A DNA stretch of 8,326 nucleotides from contig JAJYJF010000077.1 of NCBI GenBank assembly GCA_021796375.1, forward strand, positions 1-8,326. The letters run 5' to 3'. The stretch comes from Chloroflexota bacterium. GTDB lineage: Bacteria; Chloroflexota; Anaerolineae; Anaerolineales; Anaerolineaceae. Below the pieces are notes generated by a model that had not been told where the DNA came from, did no database searches, and was given only the letters and a program-made list of their open reading frames with translations. Position 1 is the stretch's first letter. Each line of letters opens with the position of its first letter. Shown here piece after piece: positions 1-7,400 of the stretch. Made by a program: the position numbers and the translations under genes.

Positions 1-661
1 TTCCGGTCAGGTGCAGCACCTGGGCCTGGGCCAGAATCTCGGTCAGGATCGGGTACACCGCCGAGTTCAGGCCGACTGCCCCCTTGCTCCCGCCGGTGAC
101 CAGGATGAGCGGGAGATCCGCGTCGATCTGCAGCTCCCGGCGTGCGGCGGCGCGGTCCCATTTGCCGAGGTCAGGCCGGGTGGGATACCCGGTGATGGCG
201 ACACGGTCCCGGTTTGGAAAGTACTGCCGCGAATCTTCGACGCTGACGGCGATCCGGCGGGCGAAGCGCCCGATGGTCCGGAGCGCCTGCCCGGGCTCGA
301 GGTCGGGGACGAACACGACGCTGGGTATTTTTCGCCCGGCAGCCGCCACGGGCACCCCGACGTAACCGCCGGTGAAGAGCATGACGTCGGGATGAAATTC
401 GCGGATAATTTTTTGCGCGCTGAAGTAGCCGCGAGCCAGGCGAAGCAGGTTGCCCGGCAGGCTGCGCAGGACAACCCCGTGCAGTCCCGCCGCGGGGATT
501 GCCCTGAAGGGGATTTTCTCCCGCTGAACCAGTTCGGCCTCCATTCCGCCCTCGCCCCCTACCCAGAGTACCGGTTCAGCTTCGGATCCCAAAGCCTGGA
601 CCACGGCGAGTGCGGGGTATACGCCGCCCCCCGTCCCGCCCGCGCATATTAACAACCGCAC
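1..661 (-). CDS. murG: MurG, lipid II-forming GlcNAc transferase, N-terminal part
   Basis: MurG is a peripheral membrane GT28-family enzyme that adds GlcNAc from UDP-GlcNAc to lipid I, giving lipid II. The first 220 residues are visible and the frame runs off the left edge. The GTG start at 661 has GAGGAG upstream and lies inside ftsW. The product begins VRLLICAGGTGGGVYPALAV, with the first glycine loop at 8-13. A second loop, FTGGYVGVP, is at 96-104. Near the start of the C-terminal domain is GGSKGAVGLNSAV (190-202), the donor-side loop usually written GGSQGA. Two acceptor-domain motifs differ from well-studied MurG. The histidine after GGTGG is glycine (residue 13), and the HEQNxxPG segment is replaced by VPDLEPG (118-124). 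Identity as MurG follows from the three loops and the position after ftsW. The UDP-GlcNAc-binding region further on is not visible. Confidence 0.94.
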   Translation of the reverse strand, partial: MRLLICAGGTGGGVYPALAVVQALGSEAEPVLWVGGEGGMEAELVQREKIPFRAIPAAGLHGVVLRSLPGNLLRLARGYFSAQKIIREFHPDVMLFTGGYVGVPVAAAGRKIPSVVFVPDLEPGQALRTIGRFARRIAVSVEDSRQYFPNRDRVAITGYPTRPDLGKWDRAAARRELQIDADLPLILVTGGSKGAVGLNSAVYPILTEILAQAQVLHLTG

Positions 662-1826
662 CGAAACCTCGCTCCTCTTTGCTTATTCGCTCAGATGACT
701 GCCGAGCGATGTTTAAAATCAGTCCGATCCCCGCCAGGCTGGCGGTCAGGTTTGAACCGCCCGCGCTAATGAACGGCAGGGCGTTTCCAGCGAAGGGAAC
801 CAGCCCCACGATCACGCCCATGTTGATTAGCGCTTCGATGAAGATCCACAAGCTCAGACCGGCAGCCAGAAGCGAACCGAGCTGGTCGGGCGCCCGGCTG
901 GCAATTTTCAGCCCCCGCCAGAGGATCACCAGATAAAGGAAGATGACACAAGCCGCGCCGATCAAACCGGTCTCTTCGGCGATGACCGCAAAGATCGAAT
1001 CGGTGGGCGCAACGGGCAGCCCGGTGAACTTGGTTTCTGCCCGGCCGATGCCGACCCCAAACCAGCCGCCCTGGACGACCGCTTCCATCGACCTGCGGAC
1101 GTGATACGACGCCTGGATCGGGTCGCGCAGGCCCATCAGATAGGATCCCAGGCGCGCGTTCCCGGTGGAGCTCACCTTGACGACGAGATACCCCACGACG
1201 AGCGCGGCCAGGGCCACGAAGATGATCTGCCGCCATTCACCGCCGGCCAGGAAGAACAGGATCGCACCCAGCAGAATGACCGTGGCTGCCGCGCTGATGT
1301 CGGGCTGCAGCAGGACGAGGCCCCCCATGACCCCCAGGATCGCGCCCATGGGGATCAGCCCGAAGGAGATATTGTTCAGCTGGTTTTGCTTGGAGGCCAG
1401 CCAGAAAGACAGGTAGATAATGGTCGCCAGCTTCGACAGCTCCGAAGGCTGGACTGAACCGCCGAGGACCGAACGGGCGGCTCCCAGGCGGACGTCGTTA
1501 ATCCATAGAACTGCTAGAAGGAGGAGGATCGTGCCGAGCAGCATCGGCACCAGGATTTTTCGAATGTGGTGATAATCCAGGGCTGCCAGGAAAACGCACG
1601 CGATGATCCCCACCAGCGCCCAGCGGACCTGCCGGTCAAAAATGTAAGTCGGCGCCTGCCCCAGGGAGCGCGAGTAATCCCAGCTGGCCGAATAAACCAT
1701 CAGCAGTCCAAAAACCAGGAGGGTAATCACCGCCAGCAGCAGTGGAATATCGATCCGCAGCCGGATTGGACGCTGGATGGCGTTCGTGACTGGATTGGCT
1801 TCCTTTACGAAAGTGCCTTCACCCAT
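576..1826 (-). CDS. ftsW: FtsW, SEDS-family septal peptidoglycan glycosyltransferase
   Basis: FtsW polymerises lipid II into glycan strands at the septum in complex with FtsI. The 416-residue product is a polytopic membrane protein beginning its first helix near residue 28. SEDS hallmarks are QPSEL (126-130), the QASYHVRRSMEAVVQGGWFGVGIG region (238-261), and LPVAPTDSIFAVIAEETG (270-287), where Asp276 fits the essential SEDS aspartate. The segment GNALPFISAGGSNL (347-360) corresponds to the usual TGxPLPFISYGGSS, with alanine for tyrosine. It is assigned to FtsW rather than RodA because it lies between murD and murG in a dcw cluster. The ATG at 1826 lies inside the murD 3' end, with GGGGAG 11 bases upstream. 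The last 29 codons overlap murG and encode a strongly basic tail (MRGRDGGRRIPRTRRGPGF, 394-412). Confidence 0.95.
   Translation of the reverse strand: MGEGTFVKEANPVTNAIQRPIRLRIDIPLLLAVITLLVFGLLMVYSASWDYSRSLGQAPTYIFDRQVRWALVGIIACVFLAALDYHHIRKILVPMLLGTILLLLAVLWINDVRLGAARSVLGGSVQPSELSKLATIIYLSFWLASKQNQLNNISFGLIPMGAILGVMGGLVLLQPDISAAATVILLGAILFFLAGGEWRQIIFVALAALVVGYLVVKVSSTGNARLGSYLMGLRDPIQASYHVRRSMEAVVQGGWFGVGIGRAETKFTGLPVAPTDSIFAVIAEETGLIGAACVIFLYLVILWRGLKIASRAPDQLGSLLAAGLSLWIFIEALINMGVIVGLVPFAGNALPFISAGGSNLTASLAGIGLILNIARQSSERISKEERGFGAVVNMRGRDGGRRIPRTRRGPGFGIRS
672..677 (-). promoter_or_regulatory. Ribosome-binding site of murG inside ftsW
   Basis: On the minus strand the hexamer GAGGAG stands 10 bases before the GTG at 661. 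It supports a murG start within the ftsW coding sequence, because no later start would keep the N-terminal strand and GGTGG loop. Translation of murG is probably coupled to that of ftsW. Confidence 0.75.
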
Positions 1827-3190
1827 TGGATAAAGCGCTCCCCACGCTGTTCGAAATCGATGAATTCGTCAAAGCTCGTCCCACCCGGAGAAAGAAGCAC
1901 CACGTCCCCGGGGCTGGCGACCTCGGCAGCCGCCCGGACCGCTTCCTCCAGCCCGGCGGTGCGCTGGAGGGTATACGGTTTCTCCCCGGGTTTGACCGGA
2001 CCAACCGCCCCCGCGATCAGATCCGCTGCCTCACCGAATACCACCAGATGGTCGACCCGTTGGTGAACCAGGCTGGCGAAGGCTTCCCAGGGCAGTTTCT
2101 TGTCCCGCCCGCCGGCGAGCAGGACGATCGGTCCCTCGAACGACCGCAGGGCAGCCATGCTGCGCTCGGGCGCGGTCGCGATGGAATCGTTGTACCAGTC
2201 CGCCCCATTCAGGCTGCGGACGTATTCCAGCCGGTGCGGGACCCCGGCGAAATCTCGAACCCCCGCTTCCAGGCTGTCCAGCGGAAGACCCGCCGCCAGC
2301 GAAATGGCGCAGGCGGCCAGGACGTTGAGCAGATTGTGTTCCCCACGGAGGCGGACGGCTTCCACGGGCATGATTGGATGCGACCCCACCCCGTCGCTGA
2401 ACCACAGCCTCCGCGAATCGAAATACGCGCCCGGGATGCCCACCTCCAGCGGTTGGCGGCTGAAGGTCATCAGCATGCCTTGAACGCTGTCCGCCAGACC
2501 CCAGGCACCGGGATCATCGCAGCCGAGGATGGCGATATCCTGCTCCCCCTGGAACTGCAGGATGCGCGCCTTCGCCGCCGTGTAAGCCGCCATCGTCCCG
2601 TGGCGGTCCAGATGGTTGGGGGTGATGTTCAGGACAGCAGCCACATGCGGGGAGCGGGTCATGAGCTCCAGCTGGAAGCTCGAAAGCTCCAGGATCACCA
2701 GGTCGCTGTCCTTCATCTCTTCGACGAAATTGATCAGCGGCTGGCCGATATTTCCCCCCACCCAGGTGCGGGAGGGCGGCTGGACGCCGGACCGGGCCAT
2801 GCGTCCGACGAGGGTGGTGGTGGTCGTCTTCCCGGCTGATCCGGTGATGCCAACGGTCGGGCAGGGGACCAGGTCCATGAACACCTGAGAATCGTTGGTG
2901 AGCGGCAGTCCTCGCCTGAGGGCTTCTACGATCAGCGGGATCTCGAGCGAGACGCCGCCCGAGACGCAGACGCAGTCAGCCCGATCCAGCAGGTCGAGAG
3001 GATGGCTGCCGGTGACCCATTGAATGTCGACTCCGCTCAGGGCGCGCATGGCTTCCGCGAGATCGCTTTCGGGACGCTGGTCATTGAGCACCACCCGCGC
3101 GCCGTGCGCGGCAAGGTAGCGCGCCAGCGCCAATCCCTGGCGGGCTGCCCCTAAGATGACCACCCTCTGACCGGACCAGTCTTTCATCAT
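1805..3190 (-). CDS. murD: MurD, UDP-MurNAc-L-Ala:D-Glu ligase
   Basis: MurD is the cytoplasmic ATP-dependent ligase that adds D-glutamate to UDP-MurNAc-L-alanine. At 461 residues it is full length. The N-terminal Rossmann-like domain starts VVILGAARQGLALARYLA (10-27). The central domain has an intact P-loop GITGSAGKTTTT (114-125), NIGQP (147-151), ELSSFQLE (168-175) and NITPNHLDRHGTM (188-200), with Lys207 in the position of the carbamylated lysine. GEHNLLNVLAA (283-293) and PHRLE (318-322) follow. The C-terminal domain has YNDSIATAPE (333-342), GGRDKKLPW (360-368) and SPGGTSFDEF (434-443). The last group differs from the proteobacterial NDSKATN and SPACASFD forms but matches a known alternative pattern. 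Two adjacent ATGs (3190 and 3187) are possible starts; AAGGG lies directly before them. The 3' end overlaps ftsW by 22 bases, suggesting translational coupling. Confidence 0.97.
   Translation of the reverse strand: MMKDWSGQRVVILGAARQGLALARYLAAHGARVVLNDQRPESDLAEAMRALSGVDIQWVTGSHPLDLLDRADCVCVSGGVSLEIPLIVEALRRGLPLTNDSQVFMDLVPCPTVGITGSAGKTTTTTLVGRMARSGVQPPSRTWVGGNIGQPLINFVEEMKDSDLVILELSSFQLELMTRSPHVAAVLNITPNHLDRHGTMAAYTAAKARILQFQGEQDIAILGCDDPGAWGLADSVQGMLMTFSRQPLEVGIPGAYFDSRRLWFSDGVGSHPIMPVEAVRLRGEHNLLNVLAACAISLAAGLPLDSLEAGVRDFAGVPHRLEYVRSLNGADWYNDSIATAPERSMAALRSFEGPIVLLAGGRDKKLPWEAFASLVHQRVDHLVVFGEAADLIAGAVGPVKPGEKPYTLQRTAGLEEAVRAAAEVASPGDVVLLSPGGTSFDEFIDFEQRGERFIQWVKALS
1838..1843 (-). promoter_or_regulatory. 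Probable ribosome-binding site of ftsW inside murD
   Basis: GGGGAG on the minus strand stands 11 bases before the ATG at 1826, within the last codons of murD. The spacing is slightly long. No other ATG, GTG or TTG lies nearby before the first membrane helix, so this site supports the chosen start. Confidence 0.5.
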
Positions 3191-3193
3191 CCC

Positions 3194-4183
3194 TTATACC
3201 AGCGCGATCGCGACGCCGAGCATCGCGCAGAGCAGCCCGACCAGCCAGAACCGCTGGACGACCTGGGTCTCGCTCCAGCCGAGGAGCTCAAAATGGTGGT
3301 GGATGGGAGCCATCCGGAAAATACGCTTTCCTTTCGTCCATTTGAAGTAAGAGACCTGGATGATATCGCTCAGAGCTTCGCTGACCGGGATCACCGCGAT
3401 GACCGGCAGCAGCAGCCACTGCCCGGTCATCAGGGCGACGATCCCGAGCGCTGCGCCCAGGGCGAGCGAGCCGGTATCACCCATGAACAGGTTCGCCGGG
3501 TGAACGTTGAACCAGAGAAAACCGAAAAGCGCTCCGACTACCGAGAAGCAGAAACGCCCTAAAAACGGCTGGTGCTGGATCAGAGCGATGCCGCCATAGG
3601 CGGCAAAAGCCGTGGCGGAGATCAGCCCGGCCAGCCCATCCAGGCCGTCGGTCAGGTTCACCGCGTTCGACATCCCCACGATGACCAGCACCGCGATCGG
3701 AATATACGCAATCCCCAGATCGAACTTCCCTTTGATGCCGGGCCAGAACATCTGGGGGACATCCAGAACGTACCGGAGGGCGACCGCCAGCCCAATCGCG
3801 AAAACGACCTGGATGAGGAACTTGGTCCCGGCCCGCATGCCCAGGCCGCGCCGCTTGCCGCGGATGCCTTCCCAATCGTCAATGGCGCCCAGCAGCGAAT
3901 AGCCGATCATTCCCAGCAGGGGCACCAGCACGGAGCGTCCCAGGACGTTTAAACCGATCAACGATGCGGCATTCAGCAGGACCGTCACCAGCACGACCGG
4001 TACCACGATCATCACCCCGCCCATGGTGGGCGTGCCCATCTTGGTGATGTGCCGCTCGGGGCCTTCAACCCGGATCAGCTTGCCGATCCGCAGATGGCGC
4101 AGCAACCGGAGAAGGGGTCCTCCCCAAATCACGGCCATCACAAAGGTCAGCCCGCCAAGCGCCAGAGCAACGGGGGTATCCAT
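3194..4183 (-). CDS. mraY: MraY, phospho-MurNAc-pentapeptide translocase (lipid I synthase)
   Basis: MraY transfers phospho-MurNAc-pentapeptide from UDP to undecaprenyl phosphate at the inner face of the membrane, making lipid I. The 329-residue length and repeated hydrophobic segments fit the ten-helix family fold. Signature motifs are all present: MGTPTMGG (49-56), the catalytic and magnesium-binding DD at 102-103, NAVNLTDGLDGLAG (173-186) with Asp179 and Asp182, MGDTGSLALG (234-243) and MAPIHHHFEL (291-300) with the histidine triplet. The ATG at 4183 follows the murF-like stop by 4 bases. A GGAGG at 4196-4200, inside the end of the upstream gene, is the probable ribosome-binding site at 12-base spacing. 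The gene ends 3 bases before murD. Nothing is missing, so this is expected to be a working enzyme. Confidence 0.98.
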   Translation of the reverse strand: MDTPVALALGGLTFVMAVIWGGPLLRLLRHLRIGKLIRVEGPERHITKMGTPTMGGVMIVVPVVLVTVLLNAASLIGLNVLGRSVLVPLLGMIGYSLLGAIDDWEGIRGKRRGLGMRAGTKFLIQVVFAIGLAVALRYVLDVPQMFWPGIKGKFDLGIAYIPIAVLVIVGMSNAVNLTDGLDGLAGLISATAFAAYGGIALIQHQPFLGRFCFSVVGALFGFLWFNVHPANLFMGDTGSLALGAALGIVALMTGQWLLLPVIAVIPVSEALSDIIQVSYFKWTKGKRIFRMAPIHHHFELLGWSETQVVQRFWLVGLLCAMLGVAIALV

Positions 4184-4187
4184 ACCC

Positions 4188-5606
4188 TCAGGCAGCCTCC
4201 AATCCAGTCACAATTTGATCCATGCGGAACTCCTGCGATCCCTTTACCAGGATGATGTCATCCGCCTGGATCCGGTCCTTCAACAAATTAACCGCCTCAG
4301 AGGGCGTTGGAGCCCAGATGTACATGCGGTTTGGATAGCGCGTCCGCCGCGCGCCTTCAATGATCCTGCGGGCTTTTTCGCCAACCGCCATCACGATATT
4401 ACAAATTTCAGCGGCTCGGGTGCCAACGATCTCCTCGGTGACGTCAGGCGAGCCGTGGTGGATGATCTCGCCCAGAACCGCAATCTTCCGGCCTTCCAGC
4501 TGTTTGATCAGGTTGAGCGCGGAGAAGGCCGAATCGACGCTGTTGCTGTAGGTGTCGTCGATAATCGAAGCCCGGTTCGGGGTCGTCACCATGATCAGTC
4601 TGAGGCCGTTCCGTTCCAGCAGGAGCCCGTTAGCGATCTCCTGCCAGGTCAACCCGAGGGCAAGGCCGGCCGCGGCGGCTTGAAGGGCAATGTGGACGGA
4701 CCCCCTTCCCAGAATTGGCGACCGGAGGACCAGCTGTTCAAACCGGTAATGGATGTGGAACAGGATTCCTTCCTCACCCAAGCCCTCGATCTCGTCCGCC
4801 CACAAATCGGCAAACGGGTTAAGCCCGTAAAAAATGGGCCGGACGAGCATTTGGCTGGCAAGCTTCCGCTCTTCGGCGATATCGTAGTTCAGGATCGGTT
4901 TGGCTTGCTTGCCAGCTGCCGTGTCGGAAAAGATGCTGGATAACTGGGCCTGAAAGGTTTCGGGAGGGCAGAGATCGGCCTTTTCGCCGAGGTAAATCGA
5001 GTGGTCGATGAGCGCCACCCGCGGATGGATCAGGTCAACCAGCTGTTTCATCTGGTCGATTTTATCGGGTTGGATTTCGATCAAGATCGAATCTTCGAGC
5101 GGCTGGAGGTGGAGCAAATCCAGGCACAGCTCGGGGGGGTTGGCGGTCTGGTTGATGCGTAAAACCGACGGCCAGCGCTGGGTCAGAATGGAAGCCAGCA
5201 GGTCGTTCACCACCGAGGCATCCTGGCAGCACGCGATCACCGCGGTCGCAGGATTGATCTTCCGGCACCAAAACGCCGCCATCGCCTCGAGCGCGGAGCC
5301 CGTATCCTCTACCCGCAGGCAGAACGGGACTTTAGGCGCTGCCAGGTCAGCTGGCATGTGGCCGGCTCGCAGGTCGATCACCGGGTAGAGGTGGGCGAGG
5401 TCCTTTTGGACGATCGCGGCCCGCGCTCCGCGGTGAAACGCATCGCCAACATACTCGTGACCATCCGAAGGGTCCCCTGGCAGGGCGATATACAGGGAAT
5501 TTGCGTGCACCCGCTTAGAATTGGAAGTGACCTCTTTGAAAGAGAGGCCAGGTTTTTCGGGGCGGGTTCCCCGGATGCTTTCGATAATGTCTGCCAGAGT
5601 AATCAA
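4188..5606 (-). CDS. murF: MurF-family protein with eroded ATP-binding site
   Basis: This 472-residue protein has the length and domain order of MurF, which adds D-Ala-D-Ala to the UDP-MurNAc-tripeptide in the cytoplasm. The N-terminal substrate domain is recognisable (SNSKR at 28-32, SLYIALPGD 37-45, DGHEYVGDAF 48-57), as is the C-terminal domain (IIDDTYSNS 348-356, KIAVLGEI 374-381, ILVKGSQEFRMDQIV 452-466). The central ATPase domain is abnormal. Where MurF has a GxxGKT/S P-loop, this protein reads VIACCQDASVVNDLL (123-137), with no GKT. The Asn-Ile-Gly and Asn-x-x-x-x-His motifs and the carbamylated-lysine region are not found, and GRHN is replaced by GRGS (300-303). One glutamate (ELG-like position, IEI at 176-178) remains. 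Other frames do not restore these motifs, and no stop interrupts the gene, so this is not a simple frameshift. The start is TTG at 5606, preceded by AAGGCGG; no ATG is available nearby. It lies between ftsI and mraY, the usual place for murF. Family membership is fairly sure; ligase activity is doubtful. Confidence 0.8.
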   Translation of the reverse strand: MITLADIIESIRGTRPEKPGLSFKEVTSNSKRVHANSLYIALPGDPSDGHEYVGDAFHRGARAAIVQKDLAHLYPVIDLRAGHMPADLAAPKVPFCLRVEDTGSALEAMAAFWCRKINPATAVIACCQDASVVNDLLASILTQRWPSVLRINQTANPPELCLDLLHLQPLEDSILIEIQPDKIDQMKQLVDLIHPRVALIDHSIYLGEKADLCPPETFQAQLSSIFSDTAAGKQAKPILNYDIAEERKLASQMLVRPIFYGLNPFADLWADEIEGLGEEGILFHIHYRFEQLVLRSPILGRGSVHIALQAAAAGLALGLTWQEIANGLLLERNGLRLIMVTTPNRASIIDDTYSNSVDSAFSALNLIKQLEGRKIAVLGEIIHHGSPDVTEEIVGTRAAEICNIVMAVGEKARRIIEGARRTRYPNRMYIWAPTPSEAVNLLKDRIQADDIILVKGSQEFRMDQIVTGLEAA

Positions 5607-5610
5607 ATAT

Positions 5611-5617
5611 CCGCCTT
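5611..5617 (-). promoter_or_regulatory. Ribosome-binding site deciding the TTG start of the murF-like gene
   Basis: AAGGCGG on the minus strand overlaps the ftsI TAA stop and lies 4 bases before TTG at 5606. The AAGG part gives a spacing of 7 bases. The upstream in-frame codons back to the ftsI stop (GGC GGA TAT) offer no start. The protein beginning MITLADII aligns well with MurF N-termini, so TTG is the supported start. Confidence 0.65.
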
Positions 5618-7400
5618 ACTGGGATGGTTTCGGCTTCGTGAACGGGCTGTCCGGGGGCACGTTTTCGAGTACCGCCATGCGCTGAAATACCTGGCTGAAC
5701 ACAGGCGAGGCTACCTCCGACCCCCAGATGGAGGTTCGGGGCTTTTCCAGCCAGATATAGACCAGGAAGCGAGGGTTCCCCACCGGTCCCCAACCGATAA
5801 AGGAAGCATTGGTCAGCTTGCTAGTATACCCGGTCGGGGTCGCGATTTGGGCGGTGCCAGTTTTGCCGGCAACGGTATAGCCGGGCACCAGTGCAGACGA
5901 GGCCTCCTTTTTGAGGGAAGTTTCCAGCATCTGGGTCAGCGTTTTCGCGGTATTCGCGGAGATTGGCTGGCCCACAAACTGCGGGCTGGTGTCGTACTGG
6001 TGTTTGTCATCGACCATAGCCCGCAGAACATGCGGAGCGACCATTTTACCCTGTTCGTTGGCAACTGCCGAGACCGCCATCACGAGCTGGATCGGCGTGG
6101 TCGCCAGCCCCTGGCCGAATGAGTTGGTGCCGAGATCAACGGGGAACCACTGCCCATCCCCGGGCAGGCGCAGTGGGTAGACTGCCTCACCGGCCAGGTC
6201 AATGCCGGTCTGGTGCCCGATGCCGAATGCCTGGAGGTAGCGGTAGAATTTGGTCGCCCCGAGGTGATCGGCGACCCAGGCGAGGCAGACATTCAATGAA
6301 TGCTCCATGCAGCCGGTCATATCCTGCTGGCCCCATGCGCCGTTATCCCAGTTATGGATATAGCCGCCCCCGATCACGTAGATCCCGGTGTCGTAGAATG
6401 GGGTCGTTGGGGTCACCGAGCCGGCGTCTAAAGCCGCTGACATGGTCAGGACTTTGAAAACCGAGCCGGGCTCGAAAGTTTCACTCACCGCGCGGTTGTA
6501 AGGCGTCCCGTTGGGGAAGATTTTTGCGTAATCCCAGTAGGAGTTCGGGTCCAGCCGGGGGGTGGTGGCCATGGCCAGGATTTCCCCGTTATTCGGGTCC
6601 ATGACGATGATGGTTCCAGAATCTGCCGATGTCTTTTTGATTGCATCGTCCAGAATGCTCTCGACCGCGGACTGCGCCTCGCGGTCGATCGTCAGAATCA
6701 GGTTGGTTCCCTGGGGGACGTCTGGCAGCTGTTTCACCTGGTATGGGTCGTTCGGGATCCATACGGTTTGCGGGGTACCGGAAAGGAGGTCGTTATATTT
6801 TTCCTCCACCCCGAAATAGCCTTTCCCGTTTTCCCGGTCCAGATAGGAATAAAACCCGAGCACGTTCGACGCGAGGTTTCCTTCGGGGTAGCTGCGCTTC
6901 AGATGCGGAGTAAATATCAGACCATCCAGGCTGGGCGCTTTTTTCCCGTTGGTCGCAGCCCCGGCTTCGCGGTTATATTCGTCGCGCAGCTTGATCAGCT
7001 CCTGGACTTTATCCGATGAGACAAAATCATCCAGGACCGCGTACGCGGATTTCCCTTCGACGTAAGGAATGCTCGCCGCAGCCAGGGTTTTCGCAAAATC
7101 GGTCCCCAGGACGCGGTTGAGGGTGGCAGCGATCGTCTGCGGATCTTTGACCGATTGGAGGTCGGCGCCAATTTCATAGACCTGTTCGTTGCCGGCCAGG
7201 AGATGTCCCCAGCGGTCGTAAATGTTCCCCCGCTCGGGGTATATTTTTTCCGTCTGGCCGGAATAGAGCTGGGCCTGGGCTTTGAGCTCGGTGGCGACCT
7301 GGCTGTCTTGAATCCGGAACATCTGGAAGGGGATCGAAAGACTCATCACCCCCAGCAGGCCGCCCAGAAGAATATATCGGACGAAGAAAGGGGGTTTCAT
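5616..7400 (-). CDS. ftsI: FtsI-type class B penicillin-binding protein (septal transpeptidase)
   Basis: This is a membrane-anchored D,D-transpeptidase that crosslinks septal peptidoglycan and partners FtsW. From the ATG at 7400 it has 594 residues, normal for FtsI. An N-terminal anchor at about residues 5-25 (YILLGGLLGVMSLSI) is followed by the pedestal motif RGNIYDRWGHLLA (57-69) and the PBP-dimer domain. The transpeptidase domain carries all three catalytic motifs: EPGSVFK with nucleophile Ser313 and Lys316, SLN at 368-370, and KTGTAQ at 513-518. No PASTA repeats are present. The start at 7400 is chosen because its ATG overlaps the ftsL stop (ATGA) and puts the anchor right at the N-terminus. 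An in-frame ATG at 7454 would add 18 residues, overlap ftsL by 58 bases and has a poorly placed ribosome-binding site. The TAA stop lies 9 bases before the murF-like start. Class B is certain. The division role, rather than an elongation role, is inferred from the cluster. Confidence 0.93.
   Translation of the reverse strand: MKPPFFVRYILLGGLLGVMSLSIPFQMFRIQDSQVATELKAQAQLYSGQTEKIYPERGNIYDRWGHLLAGNEQVYEIGADLQSVKDPQTIAATLNRVLGTDFAKTLAAASIPYVEGKSAYAVLDDFVSSDKVQELIKLRDEYNREAGAATNGKKAPSLDGLIFTPHLKRSYPEGNLASNVLGFYSYLDRENGKGYFGVEEKYNDLLSGTPQTVWIPNDPYQVKQLPDVPQGTNLILTIDREAQSAVESILDDAIKKTSADSGTIIVMDPNNGEILAMATTPRLDPNSYWDYAKIFPNGTPYNRAVSETFEPGSVFKVLTMSAALDAGSVTPTTPFYDTGIYVIGGGYIHNWDNGAWGQQDMTGCMEHSLNVCLAWVADHLGATKFYRYLQAFGIGHQTGIDLAGEAVYPLRLPGDGQWFPVDLGTNSFGQGLATTPIQLVMAVSAVANEQGKMVAPHVLRAMVDDKHQYDTSPQFVGQPISANTAKTLTQMLETSLKKEASSALVPGYTVAGKTGTAQIATPTGYTSKLTNASFIGWGPVGNPRFLVYIWLEKPRTSIWGSEVASPVFSQVFQRMAVLENVPPDSPFTKPKPSQ

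Noticed and set aside
1826..2839. Long open frames on the plus strand, here and at 11-652, 4023-4943 and 5358-6122.
   Set aside because: They lie opposite well-identified minus-strand genes, have arginine/proline-rich composition typical of antisense frames in GC-rich DNA, and show no recognisable domain.
5060..5275. A frameshift hiding a normal P-loop in the murF-like gene.
   Set aside because: The other minus-strand frames here encode proline- and arginine-rich sequence with no GKT or Mur motif, and the native frame aligns on both sides of the gap.
5604..5618. ftsI and the murF-like gene are in the same frame, separated only by TAA and three codons, raising the idea of a readthrough fusion.
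   Set aside because: The TAA overlaps a ribosome-binding site for a TTG start, and no readthrough signal is visible. The FtsI active site also faces outside the cell while MurF is cytoplasmic, so a fusion would make little sense.
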